In this document: positions 19,597-28,253 of the stretch, piece by piece
Layout of the letters: the number at the start of each line of letters is the position of its first letter
Position numbering within the stretch: position 1 is the first letter of the stretch
Assembly: GCF_002563775.1 (NCBI RefSeq)
Contig: NZ_PDJO01000001.1
Location: forward strand, 1,188,001-1,252,000
Source of the DNA: Thioclava sp. ES.031
GTDB taxonomy: Bacteria; Pseudomonadota; Alphaproteobacteria; Rhodobacterales; Rhodobacteraceae
Reading direction: 5' to 3'
DNA length: 64,000 bases
Program-made: the position numbers and the translations under genes
The notes under the pieces: generated by a model
The model's database searches: none
Told to the model about the DNA's origin: nothing
What the model saw: the letters and a program-made list of their open reading frames with translations, nothing else

Positions 19597-19610
19597 GAGA
19601 CGATGACGGA

Positions 19611-20624
19611 TCAGTCGATCTTCAGCTCCGCCGCGTCGGGCAGGTATTCGCTGTCGAAATAGAGCGCCGCGTCAGGCGTGTTCTGGAACTCGTAGACGGT
19701 TTTCGTCTGCTCGATCGCGGTGGCCATGCGGTCCGCGTCGATCCCGCCCATGCCGTTTTCCTTGACGTAATCGGTCAGGACGTTGGCATCGATCGCCATC
19801 TGCAGGCGCTCGGTCTCCAGATCCTTGTCGGCGGCGGGGTTGCGCTTGAGAAGCGCGTCGACCGCCTTGCCCGGATCGGCCACGGCGGCTTTCCAGCCCT
19901 CGGCGGTCGCTTTGATGAAGCCCGTGATCTCTTCGGGATGTGCTTTCGCGTAATCGGTGTTCACGATGATCGCGTTGCCGTACAGCGCCACGCCGTAATC
20001 GGCCATCAGCAGGATCGATTGATCATCCATGCCGACACCGAGGCGCTTGAGGTTGAGCGTCGAGGAGAAGGAGAAGCCGGTGACCGCATCGACCTTGCCC
20101 TCGGCCAGCATCGGCTCGCGCGTGGGGAAGCCGACGGGCTCGACCTTGATCTTGTCCATGTCGAGGCCGGTCTCCTTGGCGAAGATCGGGAATTGTGCCC
20201 AGGCACCATCCGGCGGCGGCGCGCCCAGCACCTTGCCTTCGAGGTCTTTCGGCTCGTTCACGCCCAGCGACTTGCGGCCGACCACCGCGAAGGGCGGCTT
20301 GTCGTAGACCATCATCACCGCGGTCACGGGTGCGCCGGGGTTCTGGTCGAGGAATTTCATCAGCGAGTTGATATCGGCAAAGCCCACCGGATAGGCGCCG
20401 GTCGCCACTTTCGGAATCGCGTCGAGCGAGCCCTTGCCCTCTGCGATCTCGACGTCGAGCCCGGCCTCGCCATAATAGCCCTCGTCCACGGCGAGGAAAT
20501 AGGGCGCCGAGGGGCCTTCGAATTTCCAGTCCAGCGCGAAAGGCATCTTGGTTTCGGCCTGTGCCAGCGTGGCCGAGAGGCCGAGCGCGAGCGCCGCGAA
20601 AAGCCCCGGTTTGATGTGCAGCAT
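19611..20624 (-). CDS. ABC importer substrate-binding protein (NMT1/THI5-like)
   Basis: Periplasmic binding protein of 337 residues. The ATG at 20624 is preferred over an in-frame GTG 12 bases upstream because GAGGG then sits 5 bases before it. The signal peptide is LHIKPGLFAALALGLSATLAQA. The mature protein starts with the family pattern LDWKFEGPSAPYFLAVDEGYY, followed by GKGSLDAIPKVATGAYPVGFAD, as in binding proteins for sulfonates, nitrate or pyrimidine precursors. The ligand is not predictable by eye. A 14-base palindrome lies 100 bases upstream; no thiamine riboswitch signature was found in the leader. Confidence 0.9.
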   Translation of the reverse strand: MLHIKPGLFAALALGLSATLAQAETKMPFALDWKFEGPSAPYFLAVDEGYYGEAGLDVEIAEGKGSLDAIPKVATGAYPVGFADINSLMKFLDQNPGAPVTAVMMVYDKPPFAVVGRKSLGVNEPKDLEGKVLGAPPPDGAWAQFPIFAKETGLDMDKIKVEPVGFPTREPMLAEGKVDAVTGFSFSSTLNLKRLGVGMDDQSILLMADYGVALYGNAIIVNTDYAKAHPEEITGFIKATAEGWKAAVADPGKAVDALLKRNPAADKDLETERLQMAIDANVLTDYVKENGMGGIDADRMATAIEQTKTVYEFQNTPDAALYFDSEYLPDAAELKID

Positions 20625-20723
20625 GATATCCCTCACTTCGTTAATCCGTTTTCGCCCCGATCCTGACCGGCGGCGCGCGGGGGTAAACTCAAACCGCGCA
20701 CGCCATGCGAACAGGCGGGGCGC

Positions 20724-20737
20724 TCACGGTTCCGTGA
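20724..20737. promoter_or_regulatory. Palindrome TCACGG-TT-CCGTGA upstream of the ABC importer operon
   Basis: A perfect inverted repeat with 6-base arms lies 100 bases before the binding-protein start, in the 174-base gap that also receives the end of the cpdB-like gene. It is a candidate operator for a dimeric regulator. No promoter hexamers could be placed with confidence. Confidence 0.35.
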
Positions 20738-20798
20738 TTAAGTTTTGGGCGGGGTGCTGCAAGAATGCAAGAAAATTAGGCGCGGCATCGGCGAGCGC

Positions 20799-22715
20799 TC
20801 AGAGCAAAATCTCCAGGGGCAGAAACCCGGTCGCGTCGACCGGTCCGGAAGACGCGCGCAGCCCCGCCTGTTCCAGTTCGCAGAGATAGGCCGCGGCGCC
20901 GGGACCCGTATGGTAGAGCGCACGCGCGCCGGGCAAGGGAGAGAACCGCCAGATCGGTGGCGCGTCGAGATGCAGCGGCCCCACCTGCGCATCGATCTCT
21001 TCGAGCAACAGATCGCGCACCAGCACCGGCTCCGGATCGATTGGAACGGGACGGCCCCGCCGCTTGAAGCCGCCGCCGCCCGACAGGCGGAAATCATTGC
21101 TCACGACGATGAAGCGGTCGGTGTTGCTGATCCGAGCGCCCTCATGGCGCAGGTCGCGGATGCGACCGGGCGCGGCGGGTCGCAGGCTGCCATCGGGGCG
21201 GAAACGCGGGGGTTGAGAGAGGTCGATCTCGTAGGTGATCCCCGAGATCACGTCGAAATGGTAGCTCGCGAAGGTGAGGTCGCAGAGCATCCGCAACTGC
21301 CCATCGGGATGCTGCTGGTTGTAGATCGAGGCCGCCTGCTCGAGCCAGTCGCGCAGCTCCGCGCCGTTCAGCTCCACCGCGCCGACCGTATTGTTGAACA
21401 GGTAGATATCGTCGACATGTCTCATACGCAGCGGGCCTGGGTGGATGTCGATGAAATGGGCCGACCCCGCCGCGCCGCCCGATTTGAAGCTCGACGCAGC
21501 CCCGAGGAGGGGCAGGTCCGCCTCGGGGCGACCGGCGAGCCGTTCGCGGGCGAAGCGCTGTTTCGCCGCGCTGATCAGCGCGAGCGTCCGGTCCGGCGCG
21601 ATCTGTGTGAAATAGCTGTGCAGCGGCTCCGCAGTGGTGCCGATGGGACGGCGGATGTGATCGAGCGTGCGGCGATGGGCAGGCTCGGAGGCGGCAAGCA
21701 CCGCCGCGCTGTCCGGCCCGGTCTCTTGCTGCGCCGGGCGCAGTTCCGCCCGATGCGCTGCGAGTCTCCAGCCGTCCTGCGTCTGCTCCAGCACGAGGTC
21801 GAGCACCCCGAGATGTGTGCCGCGCGCGCCCGCATTGAGCGCGGGCTTGCCGTGAAGCGTGCCGAGAACGGGGTCGATCCCCACGAAGGCCGGCCGTGTG
21901 GCGTCGGGAAATCCGTGATGGTCATGCCCGGCCAGCACGACGTCGACCCCGTCGAGCCGCGCGATCGCAAGCGCCGCCCGTTCGGCAGAGTGTTCGGGAT
22001 CTTGCGATGCCTCGTTGCCCGGCGGCAGGGGCGAAATCCCGGTATGGGCGAGGGCGATCACAAGATCGGCGCCCGAGGCGCGGATCAATTGCAGCTGTGC
22101 CTCCGTCGCCTCCAGGAGCGAAGAGGTCGAAAGCTCGGCCCCGGGCCGGGTCTCGAGCCAGGCGAGGCTGGGGGGCGGCAGCACGCCGATCACCGCGATG
22201 CGCAGGGTCCGCTCCATGCCGTGACTGTCGAGCAGGCGGCGTTCGAGCATCGCCCAAGGGCGGATCGGCGTGCCGATGGAGGCGCGCAGATTGGCGCAGA
22301 GCGTGGGAAATTTCGCCGCTTCCAACGCTTGAACGAGCGGCCCGATCCCGAAATCGAACTCATGATTGCCAAGCGCCGCCGCGTCGTAGCCCAGAGCGTT
22401 CATCGCCGCGATCATCGGATTTTCGCCGTCGTGGCAGCCTGCGATCTTGCATGGCTCGCTCCAGAGCTGCGTCAACGGCGTGCCCTGAAGAAAATCGCCG
22501 CAATCGAACAGAAGGCAGTTCGGGGCTTCGCTGCGCGCTTGCGCAATTTCCGACGCCAGCGCCGCCAAGCCTCTGCGCGGGGCTGGGCGGTCATTGAAGT
22601 AATCGTAGCCCCGAGCTTGACCATGCAAATCGGTCGTCTCAAGAAGCCTCAGCGCGAGCGTGACGCGCTGACCCGAAAACTGGCCGGGCCAATCCCGGTC
22701 AGACAGTTTCCCCAT
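20799..22715 (-). CDS. CpdB-like 2',3'-cyclic-nucleotide phosphodiesterase/5'-nucleotidase
   Basis: Two-domain metallophosphoesterase of 638 residues. The metal-ligand motifs are in order: ETTDLHGQ, FDCGDFLQG, ALGNHEFDFG, IALAHTG and LAGHDHHGF. The C-terminal 5'-nucleotidase domain follows (LFNNTVGAVELNGAELRDWL; SNDFRLSGGGGF). Family members are periplasmic scavengers that turn cyclic nucleotides and nucleotides into nucleosides plus phosphate. The ATG at 22715 has AGGGGG at good spacing. From this start there is no signal peptide (MGKLSDRDWPGQF), and the upstream in-frame extension does not supply one either, so the cell location is uncertain. Confidence 0.88.
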   Translation of the reverse strand: MGKLSDRDWPGQFSGQRVTLALRLLETTDLHGQARGYDYFNDRPAPRRGLAALASEIAQARSEAPNCLLFDCGDFLQGTPLTQLWSEPCKIAGCHDGENPMIAAMNALGYDAAALGNHEFDFGIGPLVQALEAAKFPTLCANLRASIGTPIRPWAMLERRLLDSHGMERTLRIAVIGVLPPPSLAWLETRPGAELSTSSLLEATEAQLQLIRASGADLVIALAHTGISPLPPGNEASQDPEHSAERAALAIARLDGVDVVLAGHDHHGFPDATRPAFVGIDPVLGTLHGKPALNAGARGTHLGVLDLVLEQTQDGWRLAAHRAELRPAQQETGPDSAAVLAASEPAHRRTLDHIRRPIGTTAEPLHSYFTQIAPDRTLALISAAKQRFARERLAGRPEADLPLLGAASSFKSGGAAGSAHFIDIHPGPLRMRHVDDIYLFNNTVGAVELNGAELRDWLEQAASIYNQQHPDGQLRMLCDLTFASYHFDVISGITYEIDLSQPPRFRPDGSLRPAAPGRIRDLRHEGARISNTDRFIVVSNDFRLSGGGGFKRRGRPVPIDPEPVLVRDLLLEEIDAQVGPLHLDAPPIWRFSPLPGARALYHTGPGAAAYLCELEQAGLRASSGPVDATGFLPLEILL

Positions 22716-22948
22716 GAGTTCCCCCTGGCCCGTAATTGACCTTTTATCGTTGAAATGCCGCCTCTTGACGGTCGCGTGTCCCCATACGCAACCTAGAGTA
22801 GAGGTCGGTCGTTTGCCAAGTTTTAAATTGACGTAACGCGTTTGCGAGGTCAGGGCGCGTGGCGGCTCTGGCTTGCGCGTCACCTGATCGGCACTGGTCT
22901 CCGGCTGGCGGCCCGTGGCAAGGGTAGGGCGATCCGCAGGAGTTTTTC

Positions 22949-23980
22949 ATGCCGCCCGATTCCCTCGCCGACGCGCTACAGCCGAATTCTCAACCCGCCC
23001 GGTTGTCTCAAAGGCCTGCGCTCGATCCGCGGGGGCTGGCCTTCGCCGAAGCGCCGGGCGCGTTGGAGCGCGCGGCCCATCTGCGGGGCGATGCAGAGCG
23101 GCTCGCGGAGCTGCGCGCAGGCAAAACTGCGCGGGTGGTTGCGCTTTGGCGCGGGCGTCCGCTGTTCGGACCCGAGGGGCTGCATCTTCTGCGCGCGGGC
23201 GAGGCGGCGCTCGAGGCGATGCCGGGACCGGAGATTTTCCTCGGGTGTCACGATGCGTGTGCTCTGTTTTCCCGCGATGTCTCGGCCTTCGAGCCCGAGG
23301 GCGAACGACCCGATGGTGCCGCCTTTTTCGACGCCTCCGAGCAGCGCCATCCCGATCTGCCCGACGATATCGTCTTCGCCGAACTGCGCGGGCGGATGGG
23401 TTTCCTCAGCCCGGTCGAGGCGGAGATCGCCGCCACCGCGCGCGGGCTCGTGGAATGGCACCGGACGCATCGCTTCTGCTCCACCTGCGGGGCCGAGAGC
23501 GAACCCGAACAGGCGGGCTGGCATCGGCGCTGCCCGGTCTGCGAACGGCACCATTTCCCGCGCACCGATCCGGTGGTCATCATGCTGATCACCCACGGCA
23601 ACCGACTGCTCCTGGGGCGCGGCCCGCATTGGCCCGAGACGATGTATTCCTGCCTCGCGGGGTTCATGGAGCCGGGCGAGACGGTGGAGGCCGCGGTGCG
23701 CCGCGAGGTCTTCGAGGAAAGCGGCGTCGAGGTGGGCGAGGTCTCTCTCGTGGCCTCGCAGCCCTGGCCCTTCCCGGCGTCGCTGATGCTGGGCTGTCGC
23801 GGCATGGCGACCACCACCGAGATCACCATCGACCCGGTCGAGATCGCCGATGCGCGCTGGATCAGCCGCGAGCGGCTGCTGCAGGTGGTGGCCGGGCGCG
23901 ATCCTGAGATATCTGCGCCACGCCAAGGCGCGATTGCCGGCTGGCTGATGCGCGAGTGGCTTGCAGATCGGCTGGAATGA
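22949..23980 (+). CDS. nudC: NAD(+) diphosphatase / deNADding Nudix hydrolase NudC
   Basis: Nudix enzyme of 343 residues that splits NAD(H) to NMN(H) and AMP and removes NAD caps from RNA. An N-terminal domain is followed by a zinc ribbon (CSTCG...CPVC, about residues 179-200) and the Nudix domain with the full box GFMEPGETVEAAVRREVFEE, ending SGVEVGE. The subfamily hallmark SQPWPFPAS follows. GCAGGA precedes the ATG. It is divergent from the cpdB-like gene. The 233-base gap between them shows no strong regulatory motif. Confidence 0.93.
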   Translation: MPPDSLADALQPNSQPARLSQRPALDPRGLAFAEAPGALERAAHLRGDAERLAELRAGKTARVVALWRGRPLFGPEGLHLLRAGEAALEAMPGPEIFLGCHDACALFSRDVSAFEPEGERPDGAAFFDASEQRHPDLPDDIVFAELRGRMGFLSPVEAEIAATARGLVEWHRTHRFCSTCGAESEPEQAGWHRRCPVCERHHFPRTDPVVIMLITHGNRLLLGRGPHWPETMYSCLAGFMEPGETVEAAVRREVFEESGVEVGEVSLVASQPWPFPASLMLGCRGMATTTEITIDPVEIADARWISRERLLQVVAGRDPEISAPRQGAIAGWLMREWLADRLE

Positions 23981-24044
23981 GGCCAGTTTGCCGCGCACGG
24001 TGCGCCACTCCCCGGCCTCCGATCTGCCCTGAGGACTCCGCTTT

Positions 24045-24512
24045 ATGAAATTGTCGACCCGCACAGATATTTCCGCGCCCGCCGGTTTCGTCTTCGAGCG
24101 GCTCGCGGATTTCGGCAGCTTCGAGCGGGTGGCGATGCGGCGCGGGATCACGCTGAAACGGCTTGATACGCTGAGCGAACCCGGCGCGGGCATGTCCTGG
24201 GATATCGGCTTTCGCTTTCGCGGCAAGCAGCGCCAGATGATCACCGATGTGAAGCATTTCGAGGTGCCGGAACTGATCATCTACGAGGGCGTGTCGAACA
24301 GTTTCGAGGCGGTGATGGATTTCGATCTGACCGATCTGTCGAAGACGCGCACGCGTCTGCAGGTCGGGCTGGACCTGAGGCCGCGCAGCCTCGGCGCGCG
24401 GCTGATGATCCAGTCGGCCAAGCTCGGCAAGGGCAATCTGGAACGCCGCTTCAAGGAGCGGATCGAGCAATTCGCCCAGGATATCGAGCGTCAGCACGAG
24501 AAAAGCGCCTGA
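24045..24512 (+). CDS. SRPBCC-family protein, function unknown
   Basis: Soluble protein of 155 residues that starts MKLSTRTDISAPAGFVFERLADFGSFERVAMRRG, the strand-helix opening of START/polyketide-cyclase-like (SRPBCC) folds, followed by alternating strands and a final amphipathic helix (NLERRFKERIEQFAQDIERQ). Members bind hydrophobic ligands, but no catalytic residues can be named. It lies 64 bases after nudC on the same strand and may be co-transcribed. It converges with pheA. Confidence 0.75.
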   Translation: MKLSTRTDISAPAGFVFERLADFGSFERVAMRRGITLKRLDTLSEPGAGMSWDIGFRFRGKQRQMITDVKHFEVPELIIYEGVSNSFEAVMDFDLTDLSKTRTRLQVGLDLRPRSLGARLMIQSAKLGKGNLERRFKERIEQFAQDIERQHEKSA

Positions 24513-24523
24513 CGCCCTGATCC

Positions 24524-24556
24524 TCAGCTGTCGCGTTCGCCTTAGCTGTCGCGTTC
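24524..24556. repeat. 18-bp tandem duplication of the pheA 3' end
   Basis: The 15-base block TCAGCTGTCGCGTTC (24524-24538) is repeated 18 bases on as TTAGCTGTCGCGTTC (24542-24556). Read on the minus strand, both copies encode Glu-Arg-Asp-Ser followed by a stop (TAA in the gene, TGA in the copy), so the end of pheA with its stop codon has been duplicated just downstream. Confidence 0.7.
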
Positions 24557-25399
24557 CGGGGCGGCCGGATAGACGCCCAGAATTTCCAGATAGCTGGTGA
24601 AGTAGTCCAGTTCTTCGAGCGCACGCGCCAGCGCCGGATCGTCCGGGTGACCTTCGACATCGGCATAGAACTGGGTCGCGGTGAAATGCCCGCCGACCAT
24701 GTAGCTTTCCAGCTTGGTCATGTTCACGCCGTTGGTCGCGAAGCCGCCCATCGCCTTGTAGAGCGCGGCCGGGATGTTGCGGACCCGGAAGACGAAGGTG
24801 GTCATCATCTTCTCGCCGCGCGGACGGGTGTCGGGCTCGGTGCCCATGATCAGGAAGCGCGTGGTGTTATGCGCGTGATCCTCGATATGGCGCGCGAGGA
24901 TGTTGAGGCCATAGGTCTCGGCGGCCATGTCGGAAGCCAGCACGCCGACGCTGCGGGTCTGCGCCTGCACGAGTTCGGCCGCGGCACCCGCGCTGTCGGC
25001 GGCCGCCTCGCCCCGGATGCCGTAGCGCGACAGGAAGCTTGCCGCCTGCGGCAGAAGCACCAGATGCGCGCGGACCTTTTCCAGTTCCTCGATCTCGACG
25101 CCGGGCAGAGCCATCAGGCTGATATGCACGCGCACGAAGGCCTCATCGAGAATATGCAGCCCCGATTCCGGCAACAGGCGGTGAATGTCGGCCACCCGCC
25201 CGTAGGTCGAATTCTCCACCGGCAGCATCGCGAGATCGGCATCGCCTTTCTTCACGGCGGCGATCACGTCCTCGAAGGTGCGGCAGGGGACAGGCTCGAG
25301 GTCCGGGCGCGCGTCGCGGCAGGCCTGATGCGAATAGGCGCCCAGCTCGCCCTGAAAGGCGATCCGTCCGGTTTTCGGCGTTTGTCCTTGGCGGCTCAT
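24542..25399 (-). CDS. pheA: Prephenate dehydratase
   Basis: Enzyme of 285 residues that converts prephenate to phenylpyruvate in phenylalanine synthesis. The ATG at 25399 is chosen for the upstream GGGGGATTG. Residues about 10-185 form the catalytic domain (IAFQGELGAYSHQA; the conserved Thr-Arg-Phe is in HNTTRFLIMG). An ACT domain follows from about residue 197. In the ACT domain the usual Phe-binding ESRP is replaced by ESYM and GALY by AALY, as is common in related bacteria. There is no fused chorismate mutase domain. It is divergent from the cytochrome gene. Confidence 0.93.
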   Translation of the reverse strand: MSRQGQTPKTGRIAFQGELGAYSHQACRDARPDLEPVPCRTFEDVIAAVKKGDADLAMLPVENSTYGRVADIHRLLPESGLHILDEAFVRVHISLMALPGVEIEELEKVRAHLVLLPQAASFLSRYGIRGEAAADSAGAAAELVQAQTRSVGVLASDMAAETYGLNILARHIEDHAHNTTRFLIMGTEPDTRPRGEKMMTTFVFRVRNIPAALYKAMGGFATNGVNMTKLESYMVGGHFTATQFYADVEGHPDDPALARALEELDYFTSYLEILGVYPAAPERDS

Positions 25400-25603
25400 G
25401 TGCAATCCCCCGCACTGATCTTGTCTTGCGCCCTGCCTAGCCCGTGCCCGCGCGGAAGGGAAGGGCCGGGGCGCGGGAGGCTCACGCTGCGTCATTCATT
25501 ATCCACCCTCTGAAAATCCGATCACATCTGGTAAAGTTCCCTTGATCTGAAAGTCCCTGTGCGGATAGATGCGCGGGACGACGACGCATATCAGGGACGA
25601 GAC

Positions 25604-26152
25604 ATGTTCAATACCATGACCTTTACCAAGGCGGCGGGCGCGTTTCTGGGCGCGTTGCTGTTCTTCCTGCTCACGGCCTGGGCCTCGAGCGCGCTCTACA
25701 CCGTTGGCGAGAGCCATGACGCTTCGGGCGGCAGCGAGCACGAGATGAAGGACATGATGTCCGCAGCCCCCGGTGATCTGCTGGCGACCGAGGACGAAGG
25801 CGATGGCGCGGCTCAGGAAGAGGAAGTCGCACAGATCGAGCTTGGCACCGGCGACGCGGCCAAGGGCGAGAAGATCTTCGGCAAGTGCAAGGCCTGCCAC
25901 TCGATGGAAGGCAAGAACGGCGTTGGCCCGCATCTCGACGGCGTGGTCGGTCGCGCGGTCGCCTCAGTCGGCGACTACTCCTACTCGGGCTCCCTCGAGA
26001 GCCATGGCGGCGAATGGACGCTCGAAGCGCTCAACTCGTGGCTTGAGAACCCGAAGGACTACATCCCGGGCAACAAGATGTCCTTTGCCGGTCTGAAGAA
26101 GCCCGAAGACCGCAACGACGTGATCGCCTATCTGCAAGAGCATTCGAACTGA
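25604..26152 (+). CDS. cycM: Membrane-anchored cytochrome c (CycM / cytochrome c-y type)
   Basis: Protein of 182 residues that carries electrons between the bc1 complex and terminal oxidases while tethered to the membrane. The ATG at 25604 has AGGGACGA upstream. A hydrophobic anchor (residues 10-32) is followed by a flexible acidic, Ala/Glu-rich linker (about 35-80) and a class I cytochrome c domain with haem motif CKACH (Cys95-His99), the GPHLDG block and the axial Met in PGNKMSFAG. The size and domain order match cytochrome c552/c-y of Paracoccus and Rhodobacter. A terminator follows directly. Confidence 0.92.
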   Translation: MFNTMTFTKAAGAFLGALLFFLLTAWASSALYTVGESHDASGGSEHEMKDMMSAAPGDLLATEDEGDGAAQEEEVAQIELGTGDAAKGEKIFGKCKACHSMEGKNGVGPHLDGVVGRAVASVGDYSYSGSLESHGGEWTLEALNSWLENPKDYIPGNKMSFAGLKKPEDRNDVIAYLQEHSN

Positions 26153-26176
26153 GGCAAACCCCTCTCGAATCTTCTC

Positions 26177-26202
26177 AAGGCCGCCTCTTTGGGCGGCCTT
26201 TT
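26177..26202 (+). terminator. Rho-independent terminator after cycM
   Basis: AAGGCCGCC and GGCGGCCTTTT form a 9-base stem with a 6-base loop and a T-run, 25 bases after the cycM stop codon. Confidence 0.88.
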
Positions 26203-26304
26203 GCATTTCCCGTCCTGCTTTACAGATTCGTAACTTGCTCCCTGCGCACTTAGGCTTTTAGCTAGGCAGACGCGAAAACGCTTTGGAGCAGGGAGCAGGT
26301 GTGC

Positions 26305-28221
26305 ATGGCAAAAGCGCGAGTGGCGAGTAAAGCGATTGATACGGATTGGACGCAGGTGGCGCCGCGCGCGCTGAGCGGGCTGGTTGCAGCGGGTCTGATC
26401 TGGGCGGGACTGGCCTTCGGCGCACATGCACAAGACAGCACGCAAAGCGGCGACACGATCACCTCCTACGGGATCGCGACGCTCGGACATCTGAAATATC
26501 CCGCCGACTACACCCATCTCGACTACGTCAATCCGGATGCGCCCAAGGGCGGTGAGATCTCGGAATGGGCGCCGGGCGGGTTCGACAACTACAATCCCTA
26601 TTCGATTCAGGGCCGCGCCGCCGCGCTGTCCTCTGTTCCGCTGGAATCGCTGATGGAGGGTACCGCCGACACGGTGGGGGAGCTGTATTGCCTGCTCTGC
26701 AAGAGCCTCGAATATCCGCCGAGCAAGGATTGGGTCGTCTTCACGCTGCGCGACGGGATCAAATTCTCCGACGGCACGCCGCTGACCGCGCAGGATGTGG
26801 TCTTCTCCTATGAGCAGCTGCGCGACAAAGGGCTGAGCTCCTTCCGCGCGGTGATCGCCCAGCAGGTCAAATCGGCCGAGGCGATCGACGACAAGCACAT
26901 CCGTTTCGAGTTCCAGCCCGATTACCCGCGCCGCGATATCATCCAATCGGTGGCGTCGCTGCCGATCTTCTCCAAGGCGCAGTTCGAGAAGGAAGATATC
27001 GACCTGTCGCAAACCTCGCCGGTGCCCTTCATCGGCTCGGGGCCGTACGTGTTCGACAGCGTCAAAAGCAATCGCGCGATCACCTGGAAGCGCAACCCCG
27101 ACTATTGGGGCAAGGACCTTCCGATCAACAAGGGGCGCTCCAACTTCGACAAGATCCGCGTCGAGTATTTCGGCGATTACCAGTCGGCCTTCGAGGGCTT
27201 CAAATCCGGCACCTACACGTTCCGCAACGAGGCCAGCTCGATCATCTGGGCCACCGCCTACGACTTCCCGGCGATGCAGACGGGCGAGGTCGTGAAGGCG
27301 GAACTGCCCAACGGCAACATCGCCTCGGGGCAGGGCTTCGCGATCAACCTGCGCGAGCCGAAATTCGACGATCTCCGCGTGCGTGAGGCGCTCGATCTGG
27401 CGTTCAATTTCGAATGGTCGAACGACACGCTGTTCTACGGGCTCTATGACCGGGTCGAGAGCTTCTGGGAAAACTCCAAGCTGCAGGCGCAGGGCAAGCC
27501 CTCGGCGGAGGAAAAGAAGATCCTCGAGCCGCTCGCCAAGGATCTGCCCGACGGCATCCTCACCGACGACGCGGTGATCCAGCCGGTCTCGGGCAAGCGT
27601 CAGCTGGACCGCAAGAACATGCGCAAGGCGGCGAAGCTGCTGGAAGAGGCGGGCTGGGTCGTCGGCGATGACGGGATGCGTCGCAACGCCGAGGGCGAGA
27701 AACTGACAGTCGCGATCCTCAACGACAGCCAGACCTTCGACCGTGTCATCAACCCTTATGTCCAGAACCTGCGCGCGCTCGGCATCGACGCCAGAATGGA
27801 CCGCGTCGATGACAGCGAATATGAGAACCGCCGTCGCAGCCACGACTTCGACATGATCACCACCCATCTGGGTCAGGACGAAATCCCCGGCTCGAACCTG
27901 CAGCAGTATTTCGGCTCGGGCTCGACCGATGACGTGTTCAATGCGATGGGGCTGAAGAATCCGGCGATCGACAAGATGATCCGCATGGTCGAAGAGGCGA
28001 ACACCGAAGAAGAGCTGCTGCCGCGCGTCCACGCGCTGGACCGCAGCCTGCGCGCCCTGCGCTTCTGGGTGCCGCAATGGTTCAAACCCACCTATACGGT
28101 CGCTTACTACGATATGTACGATCACCCGAAAAACTTGCCGCCCTACGCTCTGGGAGAGCTGGATTTCTGGTGGTATGACGCCGACAAGGCCAAGAAACTG
28201 AAAGCGAGCGGCGCACTCTGA
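26305..28221 (+). CDS. yejA: Peptide/microcin C-type ABC substrate-binding protein (YejA-like)
   Basis: Periplasmic binding protein of 638 residues of the SBP_bac_5 family. The ATG at 26305 is chosen because GGGAG lies 9 bases upstream; a GTG 6 bases earlier has too little spacing. A long n-region precedes the hydrophobic core LSGLVAAGLIWAGLAFGAHA, with the cleavage site before QDST. The mature protein begins YGIATLGHLKYPADYTHLDYVNP, typical of YejA, and contains FTLRDGIKFSDGTPLTAQDV. It is the first gene of a yejABEF-type operon that imports oligopeptides, and in enterobacteria microcin C. Confidence 0.92.
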   Translation: MAKARVASKAIDTDWTQVAPRALSGLVAAGLIWAGLAFGAHAQDSTQSGDTITSYGIATLGHLKYPADYTHLDYVNPDAPKGGEISEWAPGGFDNYNPYSIQGRAAALSSVPLESLMEGTADTVGELYCLLCKSLEYPPSKDWVVFTLRDGIKFSDGTPLTAQDVVFSYEQLRDKGLSSFRAVIAQQVKSAEAIDDKHIRFEFQPDYPRRDIIQSVASLPIFSKAQFEKEDIDLSQTSPVPFIGSGPYVFDSVKSNRAITWKRNPDYWGKDLPINKGRSNFDKIRVEYFGDYQSAFEGFKSGTYTFRNEASSIIWATAYDFPAMQTGEVVKAELPNGNIASGQGFAINLREPKFDDLRVREALDLAFNFEWSNDTLFYGLYDRVESFWENSKLQAQGKPSAEEKKILEPLAKDLPDGILTDDAVIQPVSGKRQLDRKNMRKAAKLLEEAGWVVGDDGMRRNAEGEKLTVAILNDSQTFDRVINPYVQNLRALGIDARMDRVDDSEYENRRRSHDFDMITTHLGQDEIPGSNLQQYFGSGSTDDVFNAMGLKNPAIDKMIRMVEEANTEEELLPRVHALDRSLRALRFWVPQWFKPTYTVAYYDMYDHPKNLPPYALGELDFWWYDADKAKKLKASGAL

Positions 28222-28253
28222 GCGACCGCCGATAAACGAGCAGAGGGCCGGAC

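Noticed and set aside
20625..20798. A thiamine (TPP) riboswitch before the NMT1/THI5-like ABC operon
   Set aside because: The leader lacks the CUGAGA and other conserved TPP-aptamer blocks on the transcribed strand.
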